A DNA stretch of 64,000 nt from Bacillota bacterium (GTDB lineage Bacteria > Armatimonadota > HRBIN16): contig JAIMBJ010000005.1 in the NCBI GenBank assembly GCA_023511455.1, positions 62,001-126,000 on the forward strand, written 5' to 3'. The stretch's first letter is position 1. Each line of letters opens with the position of its first letter. Shown here in pieces: positions 36,561 to 47,300 of the stretch. The notes under the pieces were generated by a model. That model saw only the letters and a program-made list of their open reading frames with translations, did not search any database and was not told the origin of the DNA. The translations under genes and the position numbers were made by a program.

Positions 36561-37898
36561 ATGGAACAAAGAAGGGGCAATGGTGTTCTGTACCTGCGCT
36601 TGTCTATCATGATGTTCTTGCAGTTTGCCGTGTGGGGGGCATGGGCGGTCGTTATCGGCGGGCACATGCAACATCTGGGCTTCACGGGCAAGCAGATTAG
36701 CTATGTGTTCGGCACGACCGCCTTTGGTTCTCTCATCTCGCCGCTCATCGCGGGATGGATTGCTGACCGCTTGATGCCTGCGCAAATCTTCACGGCGGTG
36801 TCTCACTTTGTCGGCGCGATTCTGCTGTTTATCGCGTGGCGACAGACGGAGTTCTGGCCGCTGTGGACGTCCATTTTGCTTTACGCTGTGCTGTATATGC
36901 CTACCATTGCGCTGACCAACGCCATCGCTTTTCACCACATGAAGGACGCACAGAAGTTCGGCAACGTCCGCGTGTGGGGTACTATCGGCTGGATTGCGGT
37001 GCAGTGGTTCATGGCGGCATACCTGCGCTTCTGGGAGGTGCGCACCCCTGGCGTTAGCCACACGGGCGACAGTCTGGTGGTGGCGGGCATTGTGTCCATC
37101 CTGATGGGGCTGTATTGCCTGACCCTGCCCAATACCCCGCCTGCCAAGGAGGCCAAGAACCCTTACGCCTTTTTGGAGGCTTTGCAGCTGCGCGTCAACC
37201 GCAACTTCGCGGTGCTGTTGACCATCTCGTTCATTGTAGCCATCGAGCTCCCGTTCTACTATAACCTGACCTTCCTGTTCCTGACGGAGCCGCGGCACCC
37301 GACCCTGCGTCTTGGGGGTGTTGGTTTGCCAGAGAGTACCGCACAGTTTGCCATGACACTGGGGCAGGTGGGCGAAGTCTTACTGATGGTCTTGCTGTAC
37401 CCCTCCATCCGCTATCTGGGCATGCGTACCACCATCTTTCTGGGCATTCTCGCCTGGCCAGTGCGCTATGCAATATTCGCCATTGGGGAACCGACATGGC
37501 TGGTTATCGCCGCGCAGACCCTGCACGGCATCTGCTACTCCTTCTTCTTCGCGGGTGGCATGATTGCGGTCGAGCGTCTCAGCCCGAAAGACATCCGTGC
37601 CAGTGCGCAGGGGCTGCTGGTGTTTGCCACGAACGGCTTGGGGATGCTCATTGGGCACTTCCTGTCGGGACGTGTCCACGATTACTTCCTGACCACGCAA
37701 TCGGTAATGGTCAATGACAAACTGACACCACTGCATAACTGGACCTTGATTTTCATCGTGCCCATCGCCATCACTGTGGTTGCGGGATTGGTGTTCCTAG
37801 TGCTGTTCAACGAGAGGCAGTTCCGCGAGGACTCGGAACACATCGAGCGAGGCGAAGTGGAGAAGGTTTACCCGAATATCGCGGGTGCGCCTGCTTAG
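36561..37898 (+). CDS. MFS transporter of the nucleoside:H+ symporter type
   Basis: This 445-residue protein has about twelve hydrophobic helices. The opening LRLSIMMFLQFAVWGAWAVVIGGHM and the FGTTAFGSLISPLIAGWIADR loop match the NupG/XapB-like nucleoside:H+ symporter family. A second landmark is FFFAGGMIAVERLSPKDIRASAQGL near residue 330. Substrate is inferred only from family resemblance. ATG 36561 is chosen because GGAGGGAAG lies directly upstream. It follows the sugar-nucleotide enzyme by 70 bp on the same strand. Confidence 0.85.
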   Translation: MEQRRGNGVLYLRLSIMMFLQFAVWGAWAVVIGGHMQHLGFTGKQISYVFGTTAFGSLISPLIAGWIADRLMPAQIFTAVSHFVGAILLFIAWRQTEFWPLWTSILLYAVLYMPTIALTNAIAFHHMKDAQKFGNVRVWGTIGWIAVQWFMAAYLRFWEVRTPGVSHTGDSLVVAGIVSILMGLYCLTLPNTPPAKEAKNPYAFLEALQLRVNRNFAVLLTISFIVAIELPFYYNLTFLFLTEPRHPTLRLGGVGLPESTAQFAMTLGQVGEVLLMVLLYPSIRYLGMRTTIFLGILAWPVRYAIFAIGEPTWLVIAAQTLHGICYSFFFAGGMIAVERLSPKDIRASAQGLLVFATNGLGMLIGHFLSGRVHDYFLTTQSVMVNDKLTPLHNWTLIFIVPIAITVVAGLVFLVLFNERQFREDSEHIERGEVEKVYPNIAGAPA

Positions 37899-37990
37899 GC
37901 GTACCACTGTTGTTTTCGCGGCGCGGCTCGGCTATGGTCGCGCCCTGTTGCCACCAACCGCGGCCAGCACTGCCCCTTCCGAGCCAAAAT

Positions 37991-38066
37991 TGGTGGAGCA
38001 GGGGGGATTCGAACCCCCGACCTCTACATTGCGATTGTAGCGCTCTCCCAGCTGAGCTACTGCCCC
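37991..38066 (-). tRNA. tRNA-Ala(CGC)
   Basis: On the minus strand a complete cloverleaf runs from GGGGCAG to CTGCTCC plus A, with an encoded CCA. The anticodon stem CTACA/TGTAG encloses the loop ATCGCAA, giving anticodon CGC (Ala). The T arm GGGGG-TTCGAAT-CCCCC is perfect. Confidence 0.96.
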
Positions 38067-38078
38067 ACGCCGTGGCAT

Positions 38079-38107
38079 AGTATACACTATTTTGGAAATG
38101 TTTGCAA
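38079..38107 (-). promoter_or_regulatory. Promoter for tRNA-Ala
   Basis: TTGCAA (38107-38102) and TATACT (38084-38079) on the minus strand are separated by 17 bp, and the tRNA starts 12 bp downstream. Confidence 0.8.
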
Positions 38108-38112
38108 GCTGG

Positions 38113-39774
38113 TCAATGAACCGTTTCCAGCATCTCCCGCGCATGGCGCAATGCGCTCTCTCCCGTGTCGCCCAGCATTCGCGCAATCTCGCGCACGCGG
38201 GCTTCGCCCTCCACAGGGGTGACGGCGGTCACGGTGCGTCCTTCCGCTTCGCGCTTCTCGATGAGCAGATGCGCCCGGGCACGACTGGCAATCTGAGGCA
38301 GGTGGGTGATGCACAGTACCTGCCTTTGTTGGCTGAGGGACTGCAGTTTCTGCCCCACAACGCCCGCGGTACGCCCGCCGATGCCGATGTCAATCTCGTC
38401 AAACACCAGTGTGGGAACGTCTTCGACTCCCGCCAGCACGCTCTTAATCGCCAGCATCACGCGCGACAACTCGCCACCCGATGCGATTTTGGAGAGAGGT
38501 CGGGGTGGCTCGCCTGGGTTAGGGGCAAACAGAAACTCTACCGCGTCCACGCCGTCGCTCTCCAGAGGCTTGGGCGTCAGTTTCACCTCAAATCGGGCGC
38601 GGGGCATCGCCAGTTCACCCAGTTCCTGCGCCACCGCCTGCTCGAAACGACGCGCCCCTTCGCGGCGCAGTCGGCTCAGCTCTTGTGCCAGATTCTGTGC
38701 CCTTTGCTCGGCTTGCCGAAGCGCGCGCATCAGCTCTTCCGCCCTTTCCTCCCCTCCCTGCAATCGCTCCATCTTCCCGGTCACCTCGCGCAGGTAATCC
38801 AGCACCGCCTCCACTGTGTCGCCGTATTTGCGTTTCAGCGTGCGGATAAGGTGCAGGCGGTCCTGCACCTCGTTCAGGCGTTCGGGATTGAACTCCACCC
38901 GGTCGCGATAAGCCCGCAGGTCGGCGGTGGCATCCTGCACGGCGTAGAGTGCGTTTTGCAGGTTTTCCACCATCGGCTGCAGGTCGGTGTCAATAGGCAC
39001 TATCTCCTCCAGGGTGCGCACCGCCTGAGCCAGCAGGTCTACCGCTGCCGGTTCGCCCGCGGTAAGCAGTTCGTAGGCTGTCTCTGCCGATGCGAACAGC
39101 TTCTCGGCGTGCGCGAGGCGGCGCTCCTCGGCAAGCAGTTCTTCCTCTTCGCCGGGCGTCAGATGTGCCTGCTCGATCTCCTGCTTCTGGAATGTATAGA
39201 GGTCCAGCAGGTGTGCCCGCTCACGAGCATCCGCCTGCAGGGTGCTCAGTTCGCGTTGCAGGGCACGCATCTCACGCACGCACTCGCCCAGTTCCGCCTT
39301 CAGGCTCAGCACCTCCTGGCCGCACCACTCGTCCAGAAAGCGCATCTGCTCGCTCGTGTGGAACAGGGACTGATGCTGGTGCTGACCGTGCAGGTCCACC
39401 AGCAGGTCGCCTACCGCTTTCAGGGTAGCCACGGGCAGCGGACGTCCGTTAATTCTCGCCTGGGAACGTCCGCCTGAGAACAGTTCGCGCGTCAGGTAGA
39501 GCAGACCCTCTTCGGGGACGACGCCGAGATCCTGTATTCGGGCGATAAGACGAGGAGAGGCGGATACGTCGAACACGGCGGTGACCTGGGCGCGTTCTGC
39601 CCCGGCACGAAGCATCTCTGCCTCCGCTCGCTCGCCCAGTGCGAGGCTGAGCGCGTCGATCAGGATGGACTTGCCTGCGCCCGTCTCGCCGGTGAGCACG
39701 TTCAAGCCCGGCTCGAAACGCAGGCTCAGCCGGTCGATAATGGCTATCTGTTCCACAGCGAGCTCGACCAGCAT
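38113..39774 (-). CDS. recN: DNA repair protein RecN
   Basis: This 553-residue SMC-like protein has an N-terminal Walker A (VLTGETGAGKSILIDALSLALG near residue 28) and a long coiled coil (~150-360). The C-terminal ABC half has LSKIASGGELSRVMLAIK near 430 and TLVFDEIDIGIGGRTAGVVG near 460. It helps hold or juxtapose DNA ends during double-strand break repair. It starts 2 bp past the nadK stop, so the recN, nadK and TPR genes form a tight operon, a recN-nadK linkage seen in many bacteria. No LexA-like box is evident nearby. Confidence 0.95.
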   Translation of the reverse strand: MLVELAVEQIAIIDRLSLRFEPGLNVLTGETGAGKSILIDALSLALGERAEAEMLRAGAERAQVTAVFDVSASPRLIARIQDLGVVPEEGLLYLTRELFSGGRSQARINGRPLPVATLKAVGDLLVDLHGQHQHQSLFHTSEQMRFLDEWCGQEVLSLKAELGECVREMRALQRELSTLQADARERAHLLDLYTFQKQEIEQAHLTPGEEEELLAEERRLAHAEKLFASAETAYELLTAGEPAAVDLLAQAVRTLEEIVPIDTDLQPMVENLQNALYAVQDATADLRAYRDRVEFNPERLNEVQDRLHLIRTLKRKYGDTVEAVLDYLREVTGKMERLQGGEERAEELMRALRQAEQRAQNLAQELSRLRREGARRFEQAVAQELGELAMPRARFEVKLTPKPLESDGVDAVEFLFAPNPGEPPRPLSKIASGGELSRVMLAIKSVLAGVEDVPTLVFDEIDIGIGGRTAGVVGQKLQSLSQQRQVLCITHLPQIASRARAHLLIEKREAEGRTVTAVTPVEGEARVREIARMLGDTGESALRHAREMLETVH

Positions 39775-39776
39775 GG

Positions 39777-40655
39777 CTACACGTTGACCCTCTCTCCCCA
39801 CAACAGGCGGTCGCGCAGTTTCGTGTAGAACTCGTCGGGGTCAAACACGATCAGGTGGGTGCGTTCCTGGGCGCGGAAAACACGAACCGCATCTCCAGAA
39901 CGCAGGCTCACCGCTTCTCCGCCGTCTGCCTGCAGGTGGAACTCTCCGTCGTCGGCGGTTACCACCACCTTCACCTGTTTCTCGGCGGGCAGTATCAGCG
40001 GTCGCGCGCTGAGGGTGTGGGCGCAGATGGGCGTCAACAGCAACACCTCGCAGGCGGGGTCCACAATCGCACCCCCTGCCGAAAGTGAGTAGGCGGTGGA
40101 ACCCGTCGGTGTGGACACCACCAGTCCATCGGCGGAATAGGTGGCGAGGAAGGTATCGTTGACATAGGTTTGCAGGGTAATCATGCGGGCTACCGCCCCT
40201 TTGGTCACCACCACCTCGTTGAGCGCGAGGGCGTCACATATCGGCTTGCCTTCACGGTAGACAATCGCCCGCACCATCAGGCGCTTCTCGATTGTGAAGT
40301 CGCCCGCCTGTACCCTTGCGATGGCGGCGCGCAGGTCCTGAGGCTTGACCTGCGCGATGAAGCCAAAACGCCCCAAATGCACCCCGAGGATGGGGATCGC
40401 CCGTGAGGCGGCAAGGTGGCTCGCTCGCAGGATGGTTCCGTCGCCACCCAGCGCGATGAGGAGGTCGCTCTGGCAAAGGGCGGATTCCTCACACTGGTAC
40501 TCAGGCATTCCCAGCGCGCTGGCGATTTCCGGTTCCAGAAGCACCTGCAGACCGTGTTGACGCAGCCACTCCACCGCCTCACGGGTAAACCGCAGGGCGT
40601 CGGGCTTATCGGTGTGTACTATCAGGCCCACGCGCTGTAACATCATCATGCTCAT
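39777..40655 (-). CDS. nadK: NAD kinase
   Basis: The 292-residue enzyme phosphorylates NAD to NADP. The family motif GGDGT is at residues 70-74, LALNEVVVTKGAVARM near 158 contains the conserved NE pair, and YSADGLVVSTPTGSTAYSLSAGG near 184 forms the NAD site. The start ATG overlaps the stop of the upstream TPR gene as ATGA, indicating translational coupling. Several Met codons follow (MSMMM), so the exact start may be up to 12 bp later. Confidence 0.95.
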   Translation of the reverse strand: MSMMMLQRVGLIVHTDKPDALRFTREAVEWLRQHGLQVLLEPEIASALGMPEYQCEESALCQSDLLIALGGDGTILRASHLAASRAIPILGVHLGRFGFIAQVKPQDLRAAIARVQAGDFTIEKRLMVRAIVYREGKPICDALALNEVVVTKGAVARMITLQTYVNDTFLATYSADGLVVSTPTGSTAYSLSAGGAIVDPACEVLLLTPICAHTLSARPLILPAEKQVKVVVTADDGEFHLQADGGEAVSLRSGDAVRVFRAQERTHLIVFDPDEFYTKLRDRLLWGERVNV

Positions 40656-42097
40656 GGAGTGGTGGTTCTGGTGAACCGTTGCAGGTTGTTGCGGGCGTCG
40701 GTATAGTTGGGATTAATGCTCAATGCCCGTCGGTAGCATTCAATAGCTTCGTTTTTCTTGCCCATCTTCTCGTACACCACGCCCAGGTTGTTATGGGCGT
40801 AGGCGTAGTTGGGGTTTATCGCTATCGCTTGTTTCAGGTAGTTCTCCGCCTCCTGAAGCCTGCCCTGTCGGTCGCAGACCAGCCCCAGCCCATTGAGTGC
40901 TTCGATGTTACGGGCATCCTGTTTGAGAGCCAGTTTGTAGTGCGCCTCGGCTTCCGAGTCGCGGTTCATTCGGTACAGCAGGTTCGCGAGCGCGACACGC
41001 CCTCTCAGGTGTTGCGGCGACAGCACGAGCAGTTTCTCCCAAGCCTGCACCGCTTCTTCGTTCTTGTTCTGCAATACCAGCACCGCGCCCAGTTGCCACC
41101 AGCCTTCGGCATCTTTGGGGTAGGCTTCCACCAGCGCACGGTAGGTGTTTTCTGCCTCCGTCAGGCGTTTGTCCTTTTGATAGAGCGACGCGAGCGCGAG
41201 CAGGGTATCGCGGTGATTCGGCTGCAGTTCCAGCGCACGGCGCAGAGCCTTTTCCGCTTCGGCGGAGTTGTTGGCACGGGCATACAGCACGCCCAGATTA
41301 TAGTGAGCCACAAACGAATTGGGCTGCATGGAGGCAGCACGCTGGAAAAGCGGTATCGCTTTGGCGTCCTGTTTCTGAGAGGCATAGGTCTGCGCCAGAC
41401 CGAGCACCGCCCCTGCGGAACGAGCATCTATTGCCAGCGCCTTCACAAAAGCCGCTTCCGCATCGCGCAGGTTACCTGCGGCGTGCAGAGCCAGCCCGAG
41501 ATTAGTCCACACCTGTGGGTTTTTCGGTTCCAGGGCAGCCGCCTTGCGATACGTCTCTATCGCCTCTTTCAGGCGGTTCGCCCCCATCAGTGCCACGCCG
41601 AGGTTGTTCCAGATATAGGGGTCCTGAGGAGCTAATCGGGCGGCGGTCTGGAATGCGACTATGGCGTCGTTCAGCTTGCCCTGCTTCATCAGGATATTTG
41701 CCATGTTGTAGTGGGCGTCGGCGAAATCGGGCTTCAGCTTTAGCACGGTGCGGTACTCCGCCAGCGCTTTGTCGGGTTGTCCCGTATGCAGATAGGCGTT
41801 GCCCAGATTGTTATGCGCCTGTGCATCGTCGGGCGCCAGCTGAACCAGCTGCTCCAGCACGGGTACAGCATCTGCCGCTCTACCCACGCGCAGATACAGG
41901 AACCCTAGCCACTGCAATGTGCCCTTGTGGTTGGGAGATTTCTGTCGCGCACCCTCCAGCGTCTCTATCGCCTGCTGGACATTGCCTGCCTGATACTGCT
42001 TTACCGCTCGGGCAACCAGATTGTCCACCTCGTCTGCGAAAGCAACAAGCGCAGCGAGGGAAAGCAGAATCCACCAAACGGAACGACGAAGCATCAT
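40652..42097 (-). CDS. Secreted tetratricopeptide-repeat protein
   Basis: The 481 residues start with a signal peptide (MLRRSVWWILLSLAALVAFA) and then consist almost wholly of about thirteen TPR units, for example AHNNLGNAYLHTGQPDKALAEY near 95 and AYAHNNLGVVYEKMGKKNEAIECY near 435. No catalytic domain is present, so it is likely a scaffold outside the cytoplasmic membrane. GGGAGGGAAGAGG precedes ATG 42097. It is the first gene of the TPR-nadK-recN operon. Confidence 0.85.
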   Translation of the reverse strand: MMLRRSVWWILLSLAALVAFADEVDNLVARAVKQYQAGNVQQAIETLEGARQKSPNHKGTLQWLGFLYLRVGRAADAVPVLEQLVQLAPDDAQAHNNLGNAYLHTGQPDKALAEYRTVLKLKPDFADAHYNMANILMKQGKLNDAIVAFQTAARLAPQDPYIWNNLGVALMGANRLKEAIETYRKAAALEPKNPQVWTNLGLALHAAGNLRDAEAAFVKALAIDARSAGAVLGLAQTYASQKQDAKAIPLFQRAASMQPNSFVAHYNLGVLYARANNSAEAEKALRRALELQPNHRDTLLALASLYQKDKRLTEAENTYRALVEAYPKDAEGWWQLGAVLVLQNKNEEAVQAWEKLLVLSPQHLRGRVALANLLYRMNRDSEAEAHYKLALKQDARNIEALNGLGLVCDRQGRLQEAENYLKQAIAINPNYAYAHNNLGVVYEKMGKKNEAIECYRRALSINPNYTDARNNLQRFTRTTTP

Positions 42098-42129
42098 CCT
42101 CTTCCCTCCCCGGCTAGCGGTACGCTCTG

Positions 42130-42138
42130 ATTATATCA
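42130..42138 (-). promoter_or_regulatory. Extended -10 promoter for the TPR-nadK-recN operon
   Basis: On the minus strand TGATATAAT fits the extended -10 form; a weak TTGCCT lies 18 bp upstream. It is divergent from the ubiD promoter. Confidence 0.6.
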
Positions 42139-42203
42139 GATAGCGCGGAGGAGAGGCAATTCTGCCCCCAATGCCGTCCTGCTGGGCGCACGGGTGTCGG
42201 GTT

Positions 42204-42233
42204 TTGCACCAGCATACTCTTTTCTGGTACATT
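42204..42233 (+). promoter_or_regulatory. Candidate promoter for ubiD-PAP2
   Basis: TTGCAC (42204-42209) and TACATT (42228-42233) have an 18-bp spacer, 27 bp before the ATG. Confidence 0.5.
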
Positions 42234-42260
42234 GATTCCAACAGGAGGGAAAGGCAGCTT

Positions 42261-43712
42261 ATGGCATACCGTGATTTTCAGCATTTCCTGAGCGTTCTCG
42301 AGCAGCAAGGGGAGCTCAAGCGCATCGCCTATCCGCTGGACCCCGTGCTGGAGGTTACCGAAGTGGCAGACCGCGTGATGAAGTCGGGCGGTCCCGCATT
42401 ACTCATCGAAAAACCCAAGGGCTACGACATTCCCATCGCCATCAACACCTTCGGCTCGCGCAAGCGAATGAGTCTGGCGCTGGGAGTAAACGATTTCGAG
42501 GAGATTGCCTGCGAGATCGAGAACCTGTTGAAACCCGAAATCCCCGAGCGGTTCATCGAGAAAATCGGCATGTTGCCCAAGCTGCTGCGGCTGGCGGACA
42601 TGCCTCCCAAAAAGCGCAGCGGCGACGGTTTGTGCCAGCAGGTGGTTATTACAGGCAATGAGGTGGACATCGAGAAACTGCCCCACCTGAAGTGCTGGCC
42701 CGAGGACGGAGGACGTTATATCACCCTGCCGCTGGTGTTCACGCACGACCCCAACACGGGCAAGCGCAACGTCGGCATGTACCGCATTCAGGTGCTGAAC
42801 CGAAACACCACTGCCATGCACTGGCAGCTGCACAAAGTGGGCGCGGAACATCATCGCGCCGCCGAGGAAAAGCAGCAACCGATTCAGGTGGCGGTGGTGC
42901 TGGGCGGAGACCCCGCACTGACTTACTCCGCTACTGCGCCACTACCGCCCGGAATCGACGAGATGATGTTCGCTGGCTTCCTGCGCCGTCAGCCCGTGGA
43001 GCTGGTCAAATGCAAGACCGTCGACGTGTGGGTTCCTGCCGACGCCGAGATTGTGCTGGAAGGATACGTCAACCCGGGCGAGCGGGTGATGGAGGGACCG
43101 TTCGGCGACCACACGGGCTACTACAGCCTCGCCGACCTGTATCCTGTTTTCCACGTGACCGCTGTCACGCACCGCAAAAACCCTGTCTACCCCGCCACCA
43201 TCGTGGGGCGACCGCCGATGGAGGACGCCTGGCTGGGCAAAGCTACCGAACGCATCTTCCTGCCGATCATCAAATTGATGGTGCCCGAGATTGTGGATAT
43301 GAACCTGCCGGTAGAAGCGTGCTTCCACAATCTGGCGATTGTCTCCATCAAGAAGCGGTATCCGGGGCACGCCTTCAAGGTGATGAACGCGCTGTGGGGG
43401 CTGGGGCAACTTATGTTCACCAAGATAATCATTGTGCTGGATGACGACGTGAACGTGCATGACATGTACGAGGTCATCTGGCGGTTCACCAACAATATCG
43501 ACCCTGAGCGCGACATGCTGGTGACGCGCGGACCGATTGACGTGCTCGACCACGCCTCGCGGATGCTGGGCTTCGGTTCCAAAATCGGCTTCGATGCCAC
43601 GCGAAAGTGGCCCTCCGAAGGCTTCACCCGCGAGTGGCCCGCGGTCATCCGGATGTCGCCGGAGGTCAAAGCGCGTATCGACCAAATCTGGCAGCAGCTG
43701 GGGCTGGACTGA
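42261..43712 (+). CDS. UbiD family decarboxylase
   Basis: This 483-residue protein matches the prenylated-FMN-dependent UbiD family. Motifs are GGPALLIEKPKGYDIPIAINTFGSR-like residues 43-70, MYRIQVLNRNTTAMHWQLHK near 175, and the catalytic region with GEGYVNPGER-like residues and GPFGDHTGYYSLADLYPVFHV near 285. It probably decarboxylates a 4-hydroxy-3-polyprenylbenzoate or a menaquinone (futalosine pathway) intermediate; the substrate cannot be fixed without neighbours such as ubiX or mqn genes, none of which is here. AGGAGGGAAAGG precedes ATG 42261. Confidence 0.92.
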   Translation: MAYRDFQHFLSVLEQQGELKRIAYPLDPVLEVTEVADRVMKSGGPALLIEKPKGYDIPIAINTFGSRKRMSLALGVNDFEEIACEIENLLKPEIPERFIEKIGMLPKLLRLADMPPKKRSGDGLCQQVVITGNEVDIEKLPHLKCWPEDGGRYITLPLVFTHDPNTGKRNVGMYRIQVLNRNTTAMHWQLHKVGAEHHRAAEEKQQPIQVAVVLGGDPALTYSATAPLPPGIDEMMFAGFLRRQPVELVKCKTVDVWVPADAEIVLEGYVNPGERVMEGPFGDHTGYYSLADLYPVFHVTAVTHRKNPVYPATIVGRPPMEDAWLGKATERIFLPIIKLMVPEIVDMNLPVEACFHNLAIVSIKKRYPGHAFKVMNALWGLGQLMFTKIIIVLDDDVNVHDMYEVIWRFTNNIDPERDMLVTRGPIDVLDHASRMLGFGSKIGFDATRKWPSEGFTREWPAVIRMSPEVKARIDQIWQQLGLD

Positions 43713-44272
43713 TGGCGGAAGCAGACCGCGCCCTCTTCTTCTGGATTAACCACGGGTGGCACCACCCTTGGCTGAACGACTTCTTCTGGGCGATGACGTG
43801 GCTGGGGGTGGGATGGGTGCAGGTTCTGCTTGCGCTGATAGTGCTGGCGCTGGCGCGGCGGTACGGCGACCAACTGTGGGCAGTCCTTTATCGCCGTGCT
43901 TTTGCCAGCCTTCTGTGGGCGTGGCTGATGTCGGGCGTTGCGACGCAAATAGTGAAGCGAACGTGGGACCGCCCGCGTCCGTCCAATCTGGCAGGCGCGC
44001 TGGTGGCGGCGGATGAGCGTATCTTCAGCAAGTCCTTCCCATCCGGACACTCCTGCACCACCGCGGCGATGGCGATGGTGTTGACGATAGCGTTCTGGAA
44101 ACGCTATCCGGGCGTGGTGGTGGGAGCGTGGGTGGTGACGCTGCTGGTGATGCTGTCGCGGGTGTATCGCGGCGTGCATTACCCGTCGGATGTGGTGGCG
44201 GGCGCACTAATTGGGGCGGTGTGCGGGTACCTGGTGGTGGCGTGGGTGCAACATCGCAAACTTGCTCGTTAG
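43712..44272 (+). CDS. PAP2-family membrane phosphatase
   Basis: The 186-residue protein has about five membrane helices and the three acid phosphatase motifs: KRTWDRPRP near residue 78, SFPSGHSC near 108 and SRVYRGVHYPSDV near 150. Family members dephosphorylate lipid phosphates such as undecaprenyl pyrophosphate. Its ATG overlaps the ubiD stop (TGATG), so the two are coupled; a polyprenyl-phosphate theme would link both genes, but that is inference. Confidence 0.9.
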   Translation: MAEADRALFFWINHGWHHPWLNDFFWAMTWLGVGWVQVLLALIVLALARRYGDQLWAVLYRRAFASLLWAWLMSGVATQIVKRTWDRPRPSNLAGALVAADERIFSKSFPSGHSCTTAAMAMVLTIAFWKRYPGVVVGAWVVTLLVMLSRVYRGVHYPSDVVAGALIGAVCGYLVVAWVQHRKLAR

Positions 44273-44381
44273 TGGTTTTACGGGCTGCGGCAGTTGCAGA
44301 CATGGGTTGCTTGGGCAGGGGAGCGGTAAGATTGCGTGGTGAAATATAAAAGGCATAAAGCAAGATCTCTGGAGGTCTCCT

Positions 44382-47300
44382 ATGCGAGTGGTGGGACCGA
44401 TTGTGCTGGCGTTGCAAGTCAGTTGCCTCGTCGCTGCAGATGTCATCACTGTGGACAATCCCTTCTTGCGCATCCGGGTAGAGGGCGGGTGGCTGCGTAG
44501 CCTGCAGGTAGACCCCTTGGGCAAGGGCAACTACGTTCCGTCGCGTTTTCTGGGGCTGGTGGCGGGTGACGATTCCGTGCTGAGCCTACCGCCGACAGGC
44601 GAAGGTCGCATCGAGGGTCATCGTCTGATATGGCGAGGAGCGACATTGCTGGTTCCCCGGCAATCCTTTGCTTCAGCAGTGCGTCAGCAAGCTTTGCGCC
44701 TCGAGCCCGGACATACCCTGGCGCAGGAGTTTGAACTCGGTGAACCAGGGTTGACCGTCGTGGAGGTCAACTGCCCGACATGGCTCACCACTGGTAGCGG
44801 CATGACCCTCAGTCTGTGGCGATGGGAGAACGGTGCCTGGCAGCAGATTGCCCACCAGAAGTTCACCAATGTGCAGGACAACCGATGGGTTCGTCTGGTG
44901 GTTGTCCCTCAGCCCGCTGGTCGCTACCGCGTGCAGATGAGCGACCCGGTGGGCACCATCGGCTGGTGGGCCACCCTGGAACGACGACTGCCCGGGTCGG
45001 TGCCCCTGCGCGATGGACAGCCGGTGGCAGAGAGGGAACGTTGCATGCGCCTGTGGCTGTTCGCTGTTCGCCAGGCGGACGTCCTCTATTCGCTAGAGGG
45101 CAATCGGCTGCAAATCACCGTGCAAGGAAGCGAAGTCAAGGAGTGGGTTCTACTGACGCCGTGGGACTACGACGGGACAGATGTTACCGACCCCGAACGC
45201 ATCCCCTTCCGTCGCTTCTTCTCCGACTCCGGGAGATACCTGCCAGTGGAGCAACTGAAACGGCGCGATGAGCTGGATTGGGGCATGCACGCGCGAGACT
45301 GGCTGGAGATGACCGGCAACGGCACGGCAGACTATCGGTGGCGAAACCTCAACGGCGAGCTGCGCTGGGCGATGACCGCCGACCGACTGCGACTGAGCCT
45401 GCGCACCAGGGCAACCGTCACTCTCGAACTCCTGCCCCACGATGAACGACGGCTGCCCGCTTTCTATCCGCGTTTCTTCAGTTCCAACTCGCGTTTGGAT
45501 GACCTGATGAACCGCTTCTATTACGAACGCGCCTTCAGCTGGCCGTTATCGCCCGCCTTTGCCGACTGGATGGAATGGCTGGCGCGGACGCGCTACTGGG
45601 TGGCGTTACCCGGATTTCACGCCCGCGAACGGGCGCATCTGCTGCACTATAAACTGGATGAAGACGGCTACGTCTACACCTGGGGCGACCGCAAGGAGTG
45701 GCCCTTCCCCGACAACGAGAAGTACGACGCCCGCCACTTCACCACCAACGCCAACTTCATCCTGGGCTGCTGGCGCTACTACTGCTGGACGGGCGACAAA
45801 GAGTTTCTGAGACACAACATCGCCCGCATCCGCCGCGCGATGGAATGGCAGCTCACCGAGTGCCGAGGCGCGGAAGGGCTGTTCGTCATCACCAGCCCCG
45901 AACACGACGGCACCACGAAAGGTTTACATTCGAATTACTGGGATAACATCCCCTTCGGACACCTCTCCGCCTATGAGAATATCTACTTCTATGCCAGTTT
46001 ACAGGCGATGGCGGAGATCGAGTCGGTGATGTCGCAAGAAAAGACGCCCAATGCTCCCACTCCACGCACACCCAGCTACTATCGCCAGCTGGCACAACAG
46101 GTGAAACGCCGCTACGAAGAGACGTTCTGGAACGAGTCGGCGGGACGGTTCATCGGCTGTGTGGATATCCACGGCAACCGCCACGATTACGGCTTTACCT
46201 ACGTCAACATCGAAGCGCTGGCATACGGTCTGGGCGATACCGAAAAGGCGAGGCGTATTTACCACTGGATGGAAAAAGAACCAACCTCCACAGGGAAAGC
46301 GGACACCTACTTCTTCGAGTTCGCGCCGCGCGTCAACACGCTGGACTGTTCCGGATGGTGGTATCTGGAAGGCAAGGGGGAGATACCCTCCCAGCCGTTC
46401 GACACGCACTGCGAGAACGGCGGCGCGATTCTGTATACCTCTTTCTTTGACCTGATGGCGCGGCACCGCTGGCTGGGCGCGGACAACGCCTGGCAGCGAC
46501 TGTGGGGCATCCTGTGCCGTTACGACCAGCCCGACCGCCTCTGCGGCGGCAATCCCATGTATTTCGGCGGCAAGCCGTATATCAACGGCTGGGCTGTCGG
46601 CACCGACATCCCCTTCCCCGAAAGCGGACTGGTTCCCACCTACTTCCTGTATGGCTTTTTGGGGGTGGAGGCGCGTGTGGACGGTTTACATATATCACCC
46701 AAACTGCCCAGCGATTTGACCTTCGCGGGCGTGCGGAACCTGTTCTATCGGGGGTTGCTGTTAGACCTGCGCGTGCAAAAAGAGGGCGAAGGCTATCGGA
46801 TAACTCTCGCCTGTTCCCAGCCGGGTCATCGCTTCCGCATCCAGCAGCGCGTGCGGGAGGGTGAGACGTGGGTATTTCGCCAGCCGCCTGCGCCAGCACG
46901 CTTCCCCGACATCGCCAAAGTGATAGGTGCAGACTGGCGCGCCGAGTGGATATGGCTGCCGGGGCAATGGGAAACGCCGAACATCACGGTATATGCCCGG
47001 CGCACTTTTGACCTCCCCGCGAGGCCCATCGAAGCGACGCTGTGGGTGAGTGCAGACAACCGGTACCGCCTGTGGGTGAACGGCGTCTTCGTGGGCGAAG
47101 ACGATGACTTCGCAGTCGCCGAGCGCTACGATGTCACCCGGTTGCTCAAGCCGGGAAGGAACCTGCTTGCCCTGCAGGTGGACAACGTGGACGGTCCTGG
47201 CGGGCTGTTGCTGGAGATGCGCGTCCGCCTGCCCAACGGGCAGACAAGGTGGGTGATTTCCGACCCCGGCTGGAAGGTGACCGACCGCGAATCGAAGGGG

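Noticed and set aside
35241-37298. A 685-codon open frame on the minus strand
   Set aside because: It lies opposite the nucleotidyltransferase fusion and MFS genes, has no recognisable domain and no SD; it is a shadow caused by codon bias.
38092-39477. A 461-codon open frame antisense to recN
   Set aside because: The sequence is rich in His/Leu/Gln as expected for the complement of RecN coiled coil; no family features.
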